DNA of 64,000 nt, from the NCBI GenBank assembly GCA_902776985.1, contig CACYSD010000009.1, positions 1 to 64,000 on the forward strand, written 5' to 3'. Position 1 is the stretch's first letter. Each line of letters starts with the position of its first letter. The DNA comes from UBA3839 sp902776985 (GTDB lineage Bacteria; Bacteroidota; Bacteroidia; Bacteroidales; Bacteroidaceae). The notes below the pieces were generated by a model. The model ran no database searches and was not told where the DNA came from. It was given only the letters and a program-made list of their open reading frames with translations. Both the position numbers and the translations under genes were made by a program. Shown piece by piece: positions 17,468 to 26,013 of the stretch.

Positions 17468-18514
17468 ATGGCTAAAGACACTAACAAACCAGCTGAAAGC
17501 AATGAGAAACTGAAAGCATTGCAAGCAGCAATGGAAAAAATAGAGAAGAGCTACGGTCATGGTTCAATCATGAAGATGGGCGACGACAAAGTTGAGGATG
17601 TAGAAGTCATCCCTACTGGTTCCATCGGACTCAATGCAGCTCTCGGAGTAGGCGGTTACCCTAAAGGTCGTATCATTGAAATCTATGGACCGGAATCTTC
17701 CGGTAAGACAACCCTCGCTATTCATGCTATTGCAGAAGCACAGAAAGCAGGCGGCATTGCAGCATTCATCGATGCAGAACATGCTTTTGACCGTTTCTAT
17801 GCAGAGAATCTTGGTGTAGACACCGACAACCTCCTTATATCTCAACCGGACAACGGTGAGCAAGCTCTCGAAATAGCAGATCAGCTCATTCGCTCTTCTG
17901 CCATCGACATCATCATCATTGACTCTGTCGCAGCCCTCACTCCAAAATCCGAAATTGAAGGTGATATGGGTGACAGCAAGGTTGGTCTGCATGCCCGACT
18001 GATGAGCCAGGCTCTCCGCAAGCTCACCGCAAACATCAGCAAAACCAAGACTACATGCATCTTCATCAACCAGCTGCGTGAAAAAATCGGTGTGATGTTC
18101 GGCAATCCAGAAACAACAACTGGAGGAAACGCTCTTAAATTCTATGCGTCAGTACGTCTGGACATTCGTAAAGCTTCAACAATCAAAGACGGAGATAACA
18201 TAATCGGAAGTCTGACTAAAGTTAAGGTTGTCAAAAACAAAGTTGCGCCTCCATTCCGCAAATGCGAGTTCGACATCATGTTCGGCACTGGTATCTCACG
18301 TTCGGGTGAGATTGTAGACCTTGGTGTTGAATACGGTATCATCAAGAAAAGCGGCAGCTGGTTCTCTTACAACGATCAGAAACTCGCTCAGGGACGCGAC
18401 GCTACAAAGAGTTTGATTGAGGACAATCCAGAACTGTCTGAAGAACTTGAGGCAGCTATCATGGAGAAAATCCAGAATGGAGCAAAGAAAGCTACCAACA
18501 AAAAAGAAGAATAA
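17468..18514 (+). CDS. recA: Recombinase RecA
   Basis: A 348-residue DNA strand-exchange protein and co-protease for LexA. Walker A GPESSGKT is at 74-81; FIDAEHAFD, IIIDSVAALTPKSEIEGDMGD and the MAW-like loop with INQLREKIGVMFGNPETTTGG follow in order. The C-terminal tail is short and mixed Lys/Glu. No LexA box was recognised upstream. The gene follows the spermidine-pathway enzyme and precedes a LuxR-type regulator by 18 bases. Confidence 0.98.
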   Translation: MAKDTNKPAESNEKLKALQAAMEKIEKSYGHGSIMKMGDDKVEDVEVIPTGSIGLNAALGVGGYPKGRIIEIYGPESSGKTTLAIHAIAEAQKAGGIAAFIDAEHAFDRFYAENLGVDTDNLLISQPDNGEQALEIADQLIRSSAIDIIIIDSVAALTPKSEIEGDMGDSKVGLHARLMSQALRKLTANISKTKTTCIFINQLREKIGVMFGNPETTTGGNALKFYASVRLDIRKASTIKDGDNIIGSLTKVKVVKNKVAPPFRKCEFDIMFGTGISRSGEIVDLGVEYGIIKKSGSWFSYNDQKLAQGRDATKSLIEDNPELSEELEAAIMEKIQNGAKKATNKKEE

Positions 18515-18532
18515 AAGCCTGTATTTGTTTCT

Positions 18533-19147
18533 GTGATGATTCCACGAATAGCAATTATTGATAAGAATACACTTGAAGCCATGGGACTGATGTCGATAAT
18601 ATCCGACATCATCCCACGTGCTGATATCAGTGTGTTCACATCTGTTCAGGAATTGAAACAGGAGATAGACGAAGCACCATTCTTTCATTACTTTGTGTCG
18701 TCACAGATTCTGCTTGAGCATGCGTCCTTTTTCCTAAAGGAACCGAACAAGACCATTGTGCTCACAGCCCAACCTATGGCAAGCACTCAGTTTGCTAATT
18801 TCCACACGCTCAACCCTTCCCTTTTGGAACCAGACCTTGTGAAATCCCTACTCACACTCCATGACCATGGACATGCCAACCCACAAGGGCACGGTTATCA
18901 TCATGGCAACTTGGAAGAGCAGGATGTGATGAAACCCAGTATACCTATCAGCAAACGTGAGGCGGAAGTCTTGGCGCTTGTTGTCAAAGGCTACATCAAC
19001 AAGGAAATAGCAGACCATTTGTGTATTTCACTCCCCACAGTCATCTCGCATAGAAAAAATATCTGCGAAAAGCTGAACATGCGTTCTGTTTCCGCACTTA
19101 CAATCTATGCTGTCACCCACGGGCTTGTAAATATTGACGACATCTAA
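18533..19147 (+). CDS. LuxR-type regulator with a degenerate receiver domain
   Basis: A 204-residue protein. The first ~85 residues have a receiver-like beta-alpha pattern (IAIIDKNTLEAMGL, VLTAQP), but the strand that should carry the phosphoacceptor Asp reads HYFVSSQ, so phosphorylation is unlikely. A His-rich linker (HDHGHANPQGHGYHHG) follows, and the C-terminal 65 residues are a LuxR/NarL helix-turn-helix: SKREAEVLALVVKGYINKEI, SLPTVISHRKNI. Its target is unknown. It sits 18 bases after recA and is probably on the same transcript. The His-rich linker could bind metal, which is inference. Its first codons are Met-Met, so the exact start is uncertain by one residue. Confidence 0.82.
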   Translation: MMIPRIAIIDKNTLEAMGLMSIISDIIPRADISVFTSVQELKQEIDEAPFFHYFVSSQILLEHASFFLKEPNKTIVLTAQPMASTQFANFHTLNPSLLEPDLVKSLLTLHDHGHANPQGHGYHHGNLEEQDVMKPSIPISKREAEVLALVVKGYINKEIADHLCISLPTVISHRKNICEKLNMRSVSALTIYAVTHGLVNIDDI

Positions 19148-19162
19148 TTATTGATTTCTATC

Positions 19163-20230
19163 ATGGAAATTCAATCAAAAATACGAATAAAAGATATAGC
19201 TGAACGTGCAGGAGTATCAGTCGGAACCGTGGACAGAGTGATTCACGGACGCATGAACGTCTCCAAATCCAGCCTTGCAAAAGTTCAGAAGATACTTGAC
19301 GAAATTAACTATGTCCCCAACCACTATGCAAGTGCTCTTGCAACAAACAAGACATATTATTTCGCTGCGATTCTGCCTATGCATGAGGACGACAGCTATT
19401 GGGCACGAGTAGAGAAAGGACTTGTGGAAGGTCTGCGAAGATATAGCGACTTTAAGATATCCTTCAAGATTTTCCGCTATGACCCGTTCAACGACAGTTC
19501 GTTTGACACACAGGCTCAGCTGTTGGTTGACAGCAAACCTTTTGCGGTAATCATCGGTCCTATCTTCAACTTCAACATAATGTCCAAGTTTGTGGACAAA
19601 CTAACGGAGAACAACATTCCTTATGCACTAATTGACTCCACATGGGCTGATTTCCATCCAGTCACTTTCTACGGACAGGATTCCATTCGAAGCGGAGAAT
19701 TTGCAGCCCGCATCATACTGATGGCCGCTGCAGGAACAAAGAAAGTTGCCATATTCAAAATTCTTGGAGAAGGACGTGTAGCCAGCCGTCAGCAGCTTGA
19801 CCGTGAGGGAGGTTTCCGTAAGTACATCAAGGAGCATAGTCCTAAGACTACCATTGTTGACTTGGATTTATATGTCTACGACAAGAAAGGGATGAAGGAA
19901 CGTCTCACAGAGTTCTTCACAAACAATCCAGACGTGCTCTATGGAGTGACATTCAACTCGTCGGTATACAAAATCGCTGATTTCCTCAAGGAAGAAATGC
20001 CTAAGCACAAGCATGTCACTCTTCTCGGTTATGATGCCATTCTTCCTAATGTGTCTTGCATAAAGGACGGAAGCGTGGATTTCCTTATTGCCCAGCACCC
20101 GCAGAAACAAGGTCTCAACTGCATGCGTTCAATGGTTAATGCCTGTGTGCTGCGTATGAAGCAGAAAGTAGATCACTACGTATCCATTGAACTTCTTACC
20201 CGCGAGAACATCGATTTCTACAAAGACTAA
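19163..20230 (+). CDS. LacI-family transcriptional regulator
   Basis: A 355-residue repressor. The N-terminal LacI helix-turn-helix reads IRIKDIAERAGVSVGTVDRV with HGRMNVSKSSLAKVQKILDE, followed by the hinge helix and a periplasmic-binding-like ligand domain. The sequence GTVDRV and the ligand domain resemble the group with substrate-binding-protein-like domains (RbsB-type) that respond to sugars. The ATG at 19163 is preferred to a TTG at 19151. It follows the LuxR-type gene closely. The target genes are not evident; no sugar operon adjoins it. Confidence 0.9.
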   Translation: MEIQSKIRIKDIAERAGVSVGTVDRVIHGRMNVSKSSLAKVQKILDEINYVPNHYASALATNKTYYFAAILPMHEDDSYWARVEKGLVEGLRRYSDFKISFKIFRYDPFNDSSFDTQAQLLVDSKPFAVIIGPIFNFNIMSKFVDKLTENNIPYALIDSTWADFHPVTFYGQDSIRSGEFAARIILMAAAGTKKVAIFKILGEGRVASRQQLDREGGFRKYIKEHSPKTTIVDLDLYVYDKKGMKERLTEFFTNNPDVLYGVTFNSSVYKIADFLKEEMPKHKHVTLLGYDAILPNVSCIKDGSVDFLIAQHPQKQGLNCMRSMVNACVLRMKQKVDHYVSIELLTRENIDFYKD

Positions 20231-20258
20231 CTCGCTTCCCTATTGAAACAAACAATAA

Positions 20259-20296
20259 TAATAGCCCTTCAAACCGAGAATTTGGAGGGCTATTAA
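20259..20296. terminator. Bidirectional terminator between LacI-type gene and export lipoprotein gene
   Basis: AATAGCCCTTCAAA and TTTGGAGGGCTATT pair around a short loop with flanking A/T runs. Confidence 0.85.
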
Positions 20297-20314
20297 TATA
20301 TTTAAATATGTGTA

Positions 20315-21124
20315 TTACTTCAAGATGTTGTAGAGCAATGAAGCGAGTGAAACCAAGATACTGGTTGCGCTGAACCACAAAGAAGTTTCACTACCGATTC
20401 CTGAGTTCTTTGCCTTAGTCTTGTTTGGAGTGACAATCACGATGTCGTTCTGCTGCAACTGATAGTATGGCGAAGCAATAACATTTGCATCATTGAGATT
20501 GAGAACTGCAATACTGCGTTCACCGAATTCATTCTCACGAATCACTTTCACGCTGTCGCGACGTCCCCAGATTGTCATGTCACCAGCCTGAGCCAAAGCC
20601 TCGAAAATGTTCATCTTACCATTAGTTGCAGTAAACATACCTGAACGGTTTACTTCACCAAGAACAGCCACCTTGTAGTTTGCCATATTTACGACAACCA
20701 CAGTCTGTGCTGTGATGAAACGAGGGCAGATAAGGCTTTCGAGATAGCGTTCGAGTTCAGTCTTAGTCTTACCAACTACTGTTATTTCACCTACCAATGG
20801 AAAATTGATTTTACCGTCATTGGAAACAATATATTGCTGCAACTGACCTGAAGAACTTATTGAACCAAATGATGAATTTCTATCAATCTGAGTAGTAAGG
20901 TTAAAACGCTGAGCGGCTTTTTCGTCTTCTGGGCAGTTCACTGTAATGGTAAGAATGTCCTTAGGCATGATACGTGCATCATACAAAGTGTTGCGAGTAG
21001 CTGTAAGATCCACATCCATGCTATTCTGGATATAAGGTACGTTCTTATATGAAGTACAACTATTGTTAAACACTACTGCACCGAAAAGAAGTGCGACTGC
21101 AAGTATTGAGGAAAATTTCTTCAT
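20315..21124 (-). CDS. Polysaccharide export outer-membrane lipoprotein (Wza/EpsE type)
   Basis: A 269-residue lipoprotein with a signal sequence and probable lipidated Cys23 (FNNSCTSYKNVPY). It has the Poly_export domain (about 45-135, with DILTITV near its start) and an SLBB domain (TVLGEVNRSGMF-like segment around 165-215). A C-terminal helix (about 248-266) could span the outer membrane as in Wza. Such proteins form the outer-membrane channel for capsule or exopolysaccharide. The inner-membrane partner (Wzc-like) and glycosyltransferases are not next to it, which is common for extra copies in Bacteroidales. Confidence 0.9.
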   Translation of the reverse strand: MKKFSSILAVALLFGAVVFNNSCTSYKNVPYIQNSMDVDLTATRNTLYDARIMPKDILTITVNCPEDEKAAQRFNLTTQIDRNSSFGSISSSGQLQQYIVSNDGKINFPLVGEITVVGKTKTELERYLESLICPRFITAQTVVVVNMANYKVAVLGEVNRSGMFTATNGKMNIFEALAQAGDMTIWGRRDSVKVIRENEFGERSIAVLNLNDANVIASPYYQLQQNDIVIVTPNKTKAKNSGIGSETSLWFSATSILVSLASLLYNILK

Positions 21125-21165
21125 GATTTTTCTAATTCAGTTTTTTCTTTATACTTAAACAGATG

Positions 21166-21173
21166 CAAAGTTA
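21166..21173 (-). promoter_or_regulatory. -7 element for the export lipoprotein gene
   Basis: TAACTTTG on the minus strand, 42 bases ahead of the start codon, matches the Bacteroidota -7 consensus. The -33 is not clear. Confidence 0.6.
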
Positions 21174-21268
21174 ATACATATTATTTAAACAAGAAAATGG
21201 AAAACCAGAAAATATGCAAACATGCACTATATTTCGGTTTCCCATTTAATGATTATCTGACAATCAGA

Positions 21269-22816
21269 TTACTCGTCGCCAAGATAAATAGCGAAACTGC
21301 GTGGATTGCCGGCAGGAGTCTTACCCCACATCCAAAGAGTCTGTTCTGGTGAAGACTGTGCTGACTTGAATGCGCTCTCGAGGTCGCTTACAGTCTTGAT
21401 GTTCTGATTGTTAACCTTGAGTATGATGAAATTCTGTGGCACACCGGCCTGTTGCAGACGTCCATCGCCAAGCTTTGTGACCTGAACTCCATAGCTCAAA
21501 TTGAGAGTTTTCTTCTGAGAATCGGAGAGTTCTTTGAATTCAGCACCGAGTACATCCATTTTCTGCGAGGTCACAACCCTAGTTGTTCCACGAGAGTTAC
21601 GGAATGTAATAGTTGCGGTCTTCTGCTTCTTGTCGCGGATAAATCCAACGATAGCCTTGTCACCAGGGCTGTACTTTGTAGTTGCCTCCTGAAGTTCGGA
21701 CATCTTTGTGATTTTCTTTCCGTCCATAGAAATTATCACATCGCCTTCCTTCAAACCAGCCTCAGCTGCACCGCCGTCTTCCATAACTTCTGCCACATAT
21801 ACACCGTCGTTTGTACCGAAATCAGCAACAAACTTCTCATCTTCGTGGCGCTTGCTTTCTATATAGTTATGCAAGTCGGTTCCGCTGATGCCAAGGAGTG
21901 CACGTTGAACTGTGCCGTAAGCTCGCAGGTCGCCAACAACCTTCTTCATTATACTTACAGGAATAGCAAAGCCATATCCGGTGAACGAACCAGTCTGACT
22001 ATAAAGCATGGCATTGATGCCGACAAGTTCTCCACGAGCGTTGACGAGTGCACCGCCTGAATTACCCTTGTTGATGGCTGCATCTGTCTGGATAAACGAT
22101 TCTATTCCGTTCTGGCTACCGCCCACGTGACGCGCTTTGGCACTTACGATACCTGCAGTCACTGTTGAAGTGAGATTAAACGGATTACCTACAGCCAGCA
22201 CCCATTCGCCAACCTTCAGAGCATCACTGTCACCAATGGTGATAGCAGGAAGGTCTGTAGCATCAATCTTAAGGAGAGCCAAATCTGTGGTTGCGTCAAG
22301 ACCAATAACACGTGCTGTGAATTCTCGGTTGTCATTAAGAGTGATTGTAATTTCGTTTGCTTTCTCCACAACATGATTGTTGGTCACGATGTAGCCGTCG
22401 GCAGAAATGATTACACCGCTTCCTGCAGCCTCCTGTTTTGGGGTCTGAATCTGACGACGCTGTGAACCGCCACGGTTTCCACGACCGAAGAAATCACCGA
22501 AGAAATCCTCAAACGGATCATAGTATTCCACCTCACGGGTTTCACCACCCAGCGTTACCTTAATATATACCACTGCGTTGCATGCTTTCTCTGCAGCTTC
22601 TGTCAGATCCACCGGTTGAGGAGGAGTGACGTCGGCAAGAGCAGTCTTTGTCATAAAAGCCTCATTCTCCGGCTGGGTTTCTGTTACAGCAGCCAATTCC
22701 GACGGATTGTCATTGCTGCTTTTCATCACATACGAAGTTGCGAACGCACTAAATGCGCTTGACATCAGAATTGCAACAGCTACAAACTGATACATTTTCT
22801 TCTTTGCTACTTTCAT
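21269..22816 (-). CDS. Do/HtrA-family periplasmic serine protease
   Basis: A 515-residue exported trypsin-like protease and chaperone for misfolded envelope proteins. After an N-terminal membrane anchor or signal (about 8-28), the catalytic triad is His148 (TNNHVV), Asp178 (TTDLALLKI) and Ser253 (GNSGGALV), so the enzyme should be active. Two PDZ domains follow (about 305-400 and 425-510). A Gly/Arg/Phe-rich LA-loop-like stretch (FFGDFFGRGNRGG) precedes the protease core, as in DegP. The gene stands alone. It has no recognised promoter in the 288 bases upstream, where only AT-rich sequence and the mmdB terminator are seen. Confidence 0.95.
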   Translation of the reverse strand: MKVAKKKMYQFVAVAILMSSAFSAFATSYVMKSSNDNPSELAAVTETQPENEAFMTKTALADVTPPQPVDLTEAAEKACNAVVYIKVTLGGETREVEYYDPFEDFFGDFFGRGNRGGSQRRQIQTPKQEAAGSGVIISADGYIVTNNHVVEKANEITITLNDNREFTARVIGLDATTDLALLKIDATDLPAITIGDSDALKVGEWVLAVGNPFNLTSTVTAGIVSAKARHVGGSQNGIESFIQTDAAINKGNSGGALVNARGELVGINAMLYSQTGSFTGYGFAIPVSIMKKVVGDLRAYGTVQRALLGISGTDLHNYIESKRHEDEKFVADFGTNDGVYVAEVMEDGGAAEAGLKEGDVIISMDGKKITKMSELQEATTKYSPGDKAIVGFIRDKKQKTATITFRNSRGTTRVVTSQKMDVLGAEFKELSDSQKKTLNLSYGVQVTKLGDGRLQQAGVPQNFIILKVNNQNIKTVSDLESAFKSAQSSPEQTLWMWGKTPAGNPRSFAIYLGDE

Positions 22817-23037
22817 CTTAATAATAATTATTTGTTTTTAATACATTTCTATCTCTTTTAGTTAAAACAGAGAGCTATTTTAACTTTTCGATTGTAAAAT
22901 TATACCAAAGTTTAATCACCACAAAATAATTATTTCAACAACCCTACTCTATTTGCATTTGTTTAACAAAAAAACCAGGTGTTTTAACAGTGGTTATAAT
23001 TTATACTTGTGATTTCATCAAGTAACTGGAATAAAAA

Positions 23038-23083
23038 AAAATCATCCGTCAGGTTCATAGGGCGAACCCGGCGGATGATTTTG
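23038..23083 (-). terminator. Terminator after the methylmalonyl-CoA decarboxylase operon
   Basis: AAAATCATCCG and CGGATGATTTT form the outer stem, with GGGTTC/GAACC-type pairing inside. It lies just past the mmdB stop on the minus strand. Confidence 0.92.
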
Positions 23084-23104
23084 ATTTTGCAAATTAGTAT
23101 GCTA

Positions 23105-24274
23105 CTATGAGAGGAATCCGAGGAGTACACCGGCTGCAACTGCAGAACCGATAACACCTGCTACATTTGGACCCATAGCATGCATGAGCAGGAAGTTGTG
23201 CGGATCAGCTTTGAGACCTTCCTGGTTGGAGATTCGTGCAGCCATAGGCACAGCACTTACTCCGGCATTACCAATCAGAGGATTGATCTTCTTACCCTGA
23301 GGCAGGAAAAGGTTCATGAACTTCACGAAGAGAACACCGCTCGCACTTGCAATCATGAATGCGCATGCACCAAGAACGAAGATGAGGATAGTGTCCATTG
23401 TGAGGAATTCACTTGCCTGAGTAGAGCAACCGACTGTGAGTCCGAGTAGCATCACAACGATGTCGTTGAGGGCTGCACCAGCTGTCTTTGCCAGACGAGT
23501 AGTCTTAGTGCTTTCCTTAAGCAGGTTACCGAAGAAGAGCATACCGAGCAGTGGAAGACCTGAAGGCACAATGAATGTAGTGATGAGGAGACCCACGATT
23601 GGGAAAATCATACGTTCTGTCTGGCTCACCTCACGGCTCTTCTGCATCTTGATAAGCTTCTCCTTCTTAGTAGTAAGAGCACGCATGATGAACGGCTGAA
23701 TAACCGGTACAAGTGCCATGTAAGAGTATGCACACACCGCGATTGCACCCATGAGGTTTGGTGAAAGCTTGGATGACAAGAAGATGGCGGTTGGTCCGTC
23801 AGCACCACCGATAATTGCGATACCAGCTGCCTGGTTGGGTTCGAATCCCATAGCAAGCGCAATGATATACGCACCGAAAATACCGAACTGTGCTGCAGCA
23901 CCGATCAGCATGAGTTTCGGATTAGCAATCAATGAGCTGAAGTCTGTCAATGCTCCGATACCGAGGAATACGAGAGGCGGATACCACCCTTGTCGCACTC
24001 CCTGATAGAATATATTGAGGACGGAATTGTCCTCGTAGAGACCTATTTCAAGTCCTGCAGCCTTGAACGGGATATTTCCCAAAATGATACCAAGACCGAT
24101 TGGGATGAGCAACAGCGGTTCGAAGTCTTTCTTGATGGCAAGCCAGATAAAGAAAGCACCGACGCAAATCATAATGATATTCGCCCACGCCACATTGGCA
24201 AAACCAGTGTAGGTGAGGAAGTCGGTAAACTTCTGACCGATGAAGTCCATTGTTGATATTGATTCTAAAAACAT
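23105..24274 (-). CDS. mmdB: Na+-translocating decarboxylase beta subunit (methylmalonyl-CoA decarboxylase)
   Basis: A 389-residue membrane protein with about nine to eleven helices. It releases CO2 from carboxybiotin and couples this to sodium export. Conserved segments include GGADGPTAIFLSSKLSP (the Asp is essential in oxaloacetate decarboxylase), a second polar region GNAGVSAVPMAARISN, and NFLLMHAMGPNVAGVIGSA. The ATG used is at 24274; an ATG at 24250 (MDFIGQKF) is also possible and closer to typical family starts. It follows the biotin carrier gene and is the last gene of the operon. The family does not by itself distinguish the methylmalonyl-CoA, oxaloacetate and glutaconyl-CoA enzymes; the mce/mmdA context decides. 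Confidence 0.93.
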   Translation of the reverse strand: MFLESISTMDFIGQKFTDFLTYTGFANVAWANIIMICVGAFFIWLAIKKDFEPLLLIPIGLGIILGNIPFKAAGLEIGLYEDNSVLNIFYQGVRQGWYPPLVFLGIGALTDFSSLIANPKLMLIGAAAQFGIFGAYIIALAMGFEPNQAAGIAIIGGADGPTAIFLSSKLSPNLMGAIAVCAYSYMALVPVIQPFIMRALTTKKEKLIKMQKSREVSQTERMIFPIVGLLITTFIVPSGLPLLGMLFFGNLLKESTKTTRLAKTAGAALNDIVVMLLGLTVGCSTQASEFLTMDTILIFVLGACAFMIASASGVLFVKFMNLFLPQGKKINPLIGNAGVSAVPMAARISNQEGLKADPHNFLLMHAMGPNVAGVIGSAVAAGVLLGFLS

Positions 24275-24337
24275 AAATTAAGTTTTTAAGTTTTTAAGTT
24301 CTTAAGTTCTTAAGTTTTTGAGTTCGATCTCAATAAC

Positions 24338-24766
24338 TTATTCAATTGTTACCAAAACTGCACCTTCCATTACGGTGTCTTCCTTGGCTACGCGGATTTC
24401 TGCAATCTTTCCGTCACGCTCTGCGTCGATGTTGTTTTCCATCTTCATTGCTTCGAGCACGATGACGGTCTGACCCTTCTTCACAGCCTGACCTACAGTC
24501 ACCTTAATGTCCTTTACTGTTCCTGGCAGTGGAGCCTTGACTGCTGTCACGCCCTGAGCCACAGTTTCCTGTGCTGCCTTCGGAGCTTCGATTGTCTTAA
24601 CAGGTGCTGCAACTGCACGTACCACTGGTTTTGGCTGAGCGATTGGCTTTTCCATTTCAACATCGAATTCGATGCCGTTTACCTCAACCTTTGCGATGTT
24701 TTCCTCAATGCCGTTGATTTTCACATTGTAGTCTACACCCTTGATTTTATAATTGTATTCTTTCAT
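24338..24766 (-). CDS. mmdC: Biotin carrier subunit of methylmalonyl-CoA decarboxylase
   Basis: A 142-residue protein that shuttles CO2 on biotin from the carboxyltransferase to the membrane subunit. The C-terminal biotinyl domain has EAMKMEN with the biotinylated Lys108. A Pro/Ala/Lys-rich flexible linker (about 40-75) joins it to an N-terminal beta-rich domain. It lies 17 bases after the OadG-like gene. The 63 bases before mmdB hold repeated TTAAGTTTTTAAGTTCTTAAG words. Confidence 0.94.
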   Translation of the reverse strand: MKEYNYKIKGVDYNVKINGIEENIAKVEVNGIEFDVEMEKPIAQPKPVVRAVAAPVKTIEAPKAAQETVAQGVTAVKAPLPGTVKDIKVTVGQAVKKGQTVIVLEAMKMENNIDAERDGKIAEIRVAKEDTVMEGAVLVTIE

Positions 24767-24783
24767 AATCTATTCTGCATTTA

Positions 24784-25761
24784 TTATTTATGATGTAACT
24801 CTGGAGTGTGGCGCAACAGATGCTCCTTGTTTTCCCAGTCGCTGTGATGGTGATTGATGGTGAGTACGCCGCTTTCCACATCGTGCATATTGCCCATGTA
24901 CTCATGAAGTGCAAGACTGATTGCAGCTGCGTAGTTCTCCATTTCAATACCTTTGGTCTCAGTACCTTCCTTGGCAATGACAACGAGGCGTTCAGCACTC
25001 TCGTGAATCTTACGGATTGCCTTCACGCGGTTGAGCTTAGCCATACGGTTGATAATCCAGCCGAATGTGAAGAAGAATGCGAAGAGCAGGATAAGACAGC
25101 TGAAGACTATACCCATAGAGAGTATTGCCATTGCTATGCCATGAGGGTCTTTCTCCTTCCATTCACCGACTTTGTCAGAAACCTGACGTCCGTCGTTAGC
25201 ATTGTTCGGAGTCACTTTGGTATTTTCCTGCTGAACCCACACATATTCTTTCTTTGCTTCGTCGTAAACTCGAGCATAGCTGCAACCCGGCTGCAGATTT
25301 GCAGGCACGGTCACTGTATCGAGGAGAGTTACACCATTACCGTCGAAGAGGGCAATGAAGTTATCCTTGCCTGCTTCGAGGGTGAAGTTGAGATGCAGGC
25401 TGCTACGGTTGGTTTTTCCGTCGGCAAAGAAAGTCACAAACTGCTTTCCGGCAAGATTTGTGCGCACGTCGCCTTTCGGAATCAGCGACATGAGTGCGAT
25501 ACGGTCTGGTGCCGACAGACTTTCGTCAAGCGTAGCAAGGTTATTGGTGAGGAAGCAACTACGAATATCGTGTGTGGTGTACGACGTATTCATAATCTCT
25601 ATCCAGCTACCAACTTCCCCGTATTCGTCCTGATAACCTGCCAGTTCCGGTTCTGCAGGATTAGCGATATAGACTTCATTGATTTTGAAGTCGTGCGCTC
25701 CCTGTGCCATCGCTGCTGCATAGGAAATCAGACCTACGATAAATATTGATATTTTTTTCAT
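24784..25761 (-). CDS. Decarboxylase gamma-type subunit fused to an exported lamin-tail-like domain
   Basis: A 325-residue protein with a signal peptide (MKKISIFIVGLISYAAAMAQ), a ~170-residue periplasmic domain resembling lamin-tail domains (FKINEVYIANPAEPE, GSWIEIMNTSYTTHDIRS), one membrane helix (about 210-235), and a cytoplasmic tail with two Lys/Arg/Glu-rich segments. The helix and its place between mmdA and mmdC match OadG/MmdD, which holds the complex together. OadG of enterobacteria is only about 80 residues, so the large periplasmic module is a lineage-specific addition whose partner is not known. The His-rich end (NHHHSDW...HTPELHHK) recalls the zinc-binding C-terminus of OadG. Confidence 0.85.
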   Translation of the reverse strand: MKKISIFIVGLISYAAAMAQGAHDFKINEVYIANPAEPELAGYQDEYGEVGSWIEIMNTSYTTHDIRSCFLTNNLATLDESLSAPDRIALMSLIPKGDVRTNLAGKQFVTFFADGKTNRSSLHLNFTLEAGKDNFIALFDGNGVTLLDTVTVPANLQPGCSYARVYDEAKKEYVWVQQENTKVTPNNANDGRQVSDKVGEWKEKDPHGIAMAILSMGIVFSCLILLFAFFFTFGWIINRMAKLNRVKAIRKIHESAERLVVIAKEGTETKGIEMENYAAAISLALHEYMGNMHDVESGVLTINHHHSDWENKEHLLRHTPELHHK

Positions 25762-26013
25762 TTAGTTCTTAAGATTTTGAGTTCAATCATCGCGCTGAAG
25801 CGCTGGATCTGAAGGATTAAAAGGATTTATTTTTTAAGTTCTTGAGTTTTTAATTCTTCACTCTTAACTCTTCACTATTACATCACTTCGTTCTGTGATT
25901 CTTGCTTCGCAAGCGACTCTTTGAGTTATTTCAGAGGTATCGTCGATAACTTGTCACGACTCAGCATAGTCTGAACAAGTTCAGCTCTGCCTTCACTGCT
26001 CCAAGAATTCACT
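25762..26013. repeat. Repeat-rich spacer inside the mmd operon
   Basis: Holds GCGCTGAAGCGC (hairpin, near 25783) with GGATCTGAAGGATT after it, TTCACTCTTAACTCTTCACT (25856-25876), CTTCGCAAGCG-type hairpins and TTAAGTTCTTGAG words. The same GCGCTGAAGCGCTGGAT block is at 38263-38282 and the CTCTTAACTC words at 3557 and 60770. No gene is seen in the 252 bases. Confidence 0.75.

Noticed and set aside
15958..20230. A genomic island integrated at tRNA-Arg
   Set aside because: No integrase or direct repeat of the tRNA 3' end bounding an island was found; the genes beside it are core genes such as recA.
20315..22816. A capsule gene cluster around the Wza-like protein
   Set aside because: Its neighbours are a LacI-type regulator and an HtrA protease; no Wzc, flippase or glycosyltransferase adjoins it.
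24808..25749. A 313-codon plus-strand frame and other long frames at 26032-27090 and 1303-1998
   Set aside because: Antisense to the OadG-like, mmdA and MFS genes. No start signals, promoters or recognisable domains.
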